64,000 nt of DNA from Mesorhizobium terrae (lineage in GTDB: Bacteria > Pseudomonadota > Alphaproteobacteria > Rhizobiales > Rhizobiaceae): positions 5,501,501-5,565,500 of the forward strand of contig NZ_CP044218.1 of NCBI RefSeq assembly GCF_008727715.1, given 5' to 3'. Every line of letters begins with the position of its first letter. Positions within the stretch are counted from its first letter, which is position 1. Below, piece by piece: positions 61,609-64,000 of this stretch. A model generated the notes under the pieces. That model saw only the letters and a list, made by a program, of their open reading frames with translations, had not been told where the DNA came from and did not search any database. The position numbers and the translations under genes were made by a program.

Positions 61609-63546
61609 CTAGATGCCGCCGCCGCTCTCATATTGCGTTTCGGCCTTGTCGCGCTCGGCCAGCCAGTCGTCCAGAATATCCACCATCTCCTCGACCGTGC
61701 GGCCGACGGTTTCGAGACGGATTTCCGGATTTTCCGGCGGCTCGTAAGGCGAATCGACGCCGGTGAAGTTCTTGATCTCACCGCGCATTGCCCGCGCATA
61801 GAGGCCCTTCGGGTCACGCCGCGCGCATTCCTCGAACGGGGTGTCGACGAACACCTCGACGAACTCGCCGCCGGCCATCAGTTCGCGCGCCAGGCGCCGC
61901 TCGGCGCGGAAGGGCGAGATGAAGGAGACCAGCACGATCAAGCCGGCATCTGCCATCAGCTTGGCCACCTCGGCGACGCGGCGGATGTTCTCGACACGGT
62001 CGGCATCGGTAAAGCCGAGATCGCGGTTGAGGCCGTGGCGCACATTGTCGCCGTCGAGCAGATAGGTGTGGCGGCCGGTGGCGGCCAGCTTCTTCTCGAG
62101 CAGGTTGGCGATGGTCGACTTGCCCGAACCCGACAGGCCGGTGAACCAGAACACCGCCGGCCGCTGGTGCTTCATGTCGGCGCGGGCGCGCTTGTCGATG
62201 TCGAGCGACTGCCAGTGGATGTTCTCGGCGCGGCGCAGCGCGTGCTGGATCATGCCGGCGCCAACGGTGGCGTTGGTGATGCGGTCGATCAGGATGAAGG
62301 CGCCGGTCGAGCGGTTCTCGGCAAAGGCGTCGAAGACCAGCGGCGTGCGCGTCGAGATGTTGACGACGCCGACCTCGTTCATCTCCAGCGACTTCGCCGC
62401 CTCGTGCGAGAAATCGTTGATGTTGAGGCGGTGCTTCAGTTCGGTGACGGTCGCGCTCGCCTGGTCGGTCTCGGTGCGCAGGATGTAGGAGCGGCCGGGC
62501 AACAGCGCCTGTTCGTCGAACCAGACCAGATTGGCGGCAAACTGGTCGGCCACCTGCGGGCGGGCGTCCGCCTGCACCAGCATGTTGCCGCGCGAGACCT
62601 CGACCTCTTCGTCCAGAACCAGCGTCACCGCCTGGCCGGCGACGGCCTGCTGGAGGTCGCCGCCATGGGCGACGATGCGCTTGACGCGTGCAGCGCGACC
62701 GGACTTGGCCACCACGACCTCGTCGCCGCGCGCAACGGTGCCGGAAGCGACGGTACCGGCGAAACCGCGGAAGTCGAGGTTCGGCCGGTTGACATATTGG
62801 ACCGGGAAACGGAACGGCTGGCCGGCGGCGGCGCTGTCGACCGGCACCGTCTCGAGATGCTCGATCAGTGTCGGGCCCTGATACCAGGCCATGCGTTCGG
62901 AGCGCGCCGAGACATTGTCGCCGAAGCGCGCCGACATCGGGATGGGTGCGATGCTTTCGAAGCCGAGATCGCGGGCGAAATCGCGATATTCGGCAACGAT
63001 GCGATCGAAGGTGACGCGGTCGAAGTCGACCAGGTCGATCTTGTTCACCGCCAGCGCGATGTGGCGGATGCCGAGCAGCGAGGCGATGATGGAGTGGCGC
63101 CGGGTCTGGCGCAGCACGCCCTGGCGCGCGTCGATCAGCACGATGGCGAGATCGGCGGTGGAGGCGCCGGTCGCCATGTTGCGCGTATATTGTTCGTGGC
63201 CGGGCGTGTCGGCGACGATGAATTTGCGCTTCGGCGTGGCGAAGAAGCGGTAGGCGACATCGATGGTGATGCCCTGCTCCCGCTCGGCCTCCAGGCCGTC
63301 GACCAGAAGCGCGAAATCGATATCCTCGCCGGTGGTGCCGTGCTTGCGGGAATCGCGCTCAAGGGCTGCGAGCTGGTCCTCGAAGATCTGCTTGGTGTCG
63401 GACAGAAGGCGACCGATCAGCGTCGACTTGCCGTCGTCCACCGAACCGCAGGTGAGGAAGCGCAGCAGCGACTTCTTCTCCTGCGCGGCCAGATAGTCGC
63501 GCACGTCGCTGCTGGGCGCCAGGGTTTTTGCCGGTACATGACGCAT
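61609..63546 (-). CDS. cysNC: bifunctional sulfate adenylyltransferase subunit 1 / APS kinase
   Basis: Activates sulfate: the N-terminal GTPase half assists CysD in making APS, and the C-terminal half phosphorylates it to PAPS. The 645-residue protein has EF-Tu-like motifs [26 protein letters not shown] and NKIDLVDF. From about residue 455 an APS kinase domain begins with [14 protein letters not shown] and [16 protein letters not shown]. The fusion matches rhizobial NodQ/CysNC. ATG 63546 lies two bases after the cysD stop; a TTG at 63552 is the alternative. PAPS could serve reduction or sulfation of surface glycans. Confidence 0.95.
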   Translation of the reverse strand: MRHVPAKTLAPSSDVRDYLAAQEKKSLLRFLTCGSVDDGKSTLIGRLLSDTKQIFEDQLAALERDSRKHGTTGEDIDFALLVDGLEAEREQGITIDVAYRFFATPKRKFIVADTPGHEQYTRNMATGASTADLAIVLIDARQGVLRQTRRHSIIASLLGIRHIALAVNKIDLVDFDRVTFDRIVAEYRDFARDLGFESIAPIPMSARFGDNVSARSERMAWYQGPTLIEHLETVPVDSAAAGQPFRFPVQYVNRPNLDFRGFAGTVASGTVARGDEVVVAKSGRAARVKRIVAHGGDLQQAVAGQAVTLVLDEEVEVSRGNMLVQADARPQVADQFAANLVWFDEQALLPGRSYILRTETDQASATVTELKHRLNINDFSHEAAKSLEMNEVGVVNISTRTPLVFDAFAENRSTGAFILIDRITNATVGAGMIQHALRRAENIHWQSLDIDKRARADMKHQRPAVFWFTGLSGSGKSTIANLLEKKLAATGRHTYLLDGDNVRHGLNRDLGFTDADRVENIRRVAEVAKLMADAGLIVLVSFISPFRAERRLARELMAGGEFVEVFVDTPFEECARRDPKGLYARAMRGEIKNFTGVDSPYEPPENPEIRLETVGRTVEEMVDILDDWLAERDKAETQYESGGGI

Positions 63547-63548
63547 CG

Positions 63549-64000
63549 TCAAAAATAACCCTCGCGCTTCTTCTTTTCCATCGAGCCCGCTTCGTCGCGG
63601 TCGATCAGGCGGCCCTGGCGCTCGGAAGTGCGCGCCGTCAGCATCTCGCCGACGATGGCTTCCAACGTGTCGGCGTCGGACTCGATGGCGCCGGTCAGCG
63701 GATAGCAGCCCAGCGTGCGGAAGCGCACCAGACGGTTTTCCACCGTCTCGCCGGGCCTCAGCTTCATGCGGTCGTCGTCCTTCAGGATCAGCATGCCGTC
63801 GCGTTCCACAACCGGCCGCTCCTTGGCGAAGTAGAGCGGCACGATCGGGATATCTTCCTGGAGGATGTACTGCCAGATGTCGAGCTCGGTCCAGTTGGAG
63901 AGCGGAAAGACGCGGATCGATTCACCGGCGGCGATGCGGGTGTTGTAGATGTTCCACATTTCCGGCCGCTGGTTCTTCGGGTCCCAGGCGTGGGCGGCGT
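63549..64000 (-). CDS. cysD: sulfate adenylyltransferase subunit 2, 5' part beyond window
   Basis: Catalytic subunit that forms APS from ATP and sulfate. About 150 C-terminal residues are visible and the frame stays open to position 64000. Diagnostic stretches are [52 protein letters not shown] and the final [17 protein letters not shown]. It is the first of cysD-cysNC-cysQ in the visible part. Confidence 0.95.
   Translation of the reverse strand, partial: AAHAWDPKNQRPEMWNIYNTRIAAGESIRVFPLSNWTELDIWQYILQEDIPIVPLYFAKERPVVERDGMLILKDDDRMKLRPGETVENRLVRFRTLGCYPLTGAIESDADTLEAIVGEMLTARTSERQGRLIDRDEAGSMEKKKREGYF

Noticed and set aside
60838..63558. 906-residue plus-strand ORF opposite cysNC and cysQ
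   Set aside because: Antisense shadow of two well-supported sulfate-activation genes.

Overview
The window looks like the chromosome of a Rhizobiales alphaproteobacterium, most like Mesorhizobium. The basis is high G+C, GC-rich third codon positions that create long antisense shadow ORFs, a FrcBCA-type sugar importer beside a ROK regulator, a glgP-B-C-A-pgm operon, a betI-betC-betA-betB choline-sulfate cluster and a fused CysNC. The species call is inference from gene content. I see no transposase, integrase, prophage or CRISPR array, so this is mostly ordinary core and metabolic chromosome.

Layout. 0-6 kb: end of sodB, a branched-chain aminotransferase, a TAT-type L,D-transpeptidase lipoprotein, an exported agmatine-deiminase-like protein and a HerA-like ATPase (DUF853). 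6-15 kb: a Fic protein preceded by an array of short repeats, a split methylmalonyl-CoA mutase (mutA-mutB), a Gre-type factor, then a small accessory spot where the 5' end of a TAT beta-helix gene is duplicated around an AT-rich insert encoding a membrane protein. 15-24.5 kb: L-asparaginase II, an NCS1 permease, a thiolase and the bet operon. In that operon choline-O-sulfate is converted to choline, betaine aldehyde and glycine betaine, and an extra serine/threonine-dehydratase-like enzyme sits between betC and betA. 24.5-31 kb: surface polysaccharide genes (phosphomannomutase, a mannose-1-P guanylyltransferase/AGE-epimerase fusion, a GT25/O-antigen-ligase-like fusion) and a tRNA-Pro(CGG).

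31-37 kb: a peptide ABC importer transcribed leftward (oppA-oppB-oppC-oppDF), with a strong hairpin between oppA and oppB. 37-39.5 kb: a TadE/TadG-like pair without the rest of a tad locus. 39.6-53 kb: glycogen and alpha-glucan metabolism on the minus strand (glgP, glgB, glgC, glgA, pgm, then glgX and a GH13 alpha-glucosidase), interrupted only by a plus-strand SRPBCC gene. 53.3-59.3 kb: a sugar importer (frcB-frcC-frcA) divergent from a ROK regulator, a RbsD/FucU-type mutarotase and a PfkB sugar kinase. Together these could import, equilibrate and phosphorylate a ketose such as fructose. 59.6-64 kb: a WbpE-like sugar aminotransferase, then the sulfate-activation genes cysD-cysNC-cysQ, with cysD cut by the window edge.

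Most genes are packed with ATGA-type or few-base overlaps. Several have TTG starts behind strong Shine-Dalgarno sequences (mutB, manB, glgB, the ROK regulator). The least expected items are the repeat array before fic, the 1,056-bp-offset duplication near 11.6-12.9 kb, the glgX 5' end that lacks a normal start codon for its N-terminal domain, and the two-domain polysaccharide enzymes. No wholly new system is evident.
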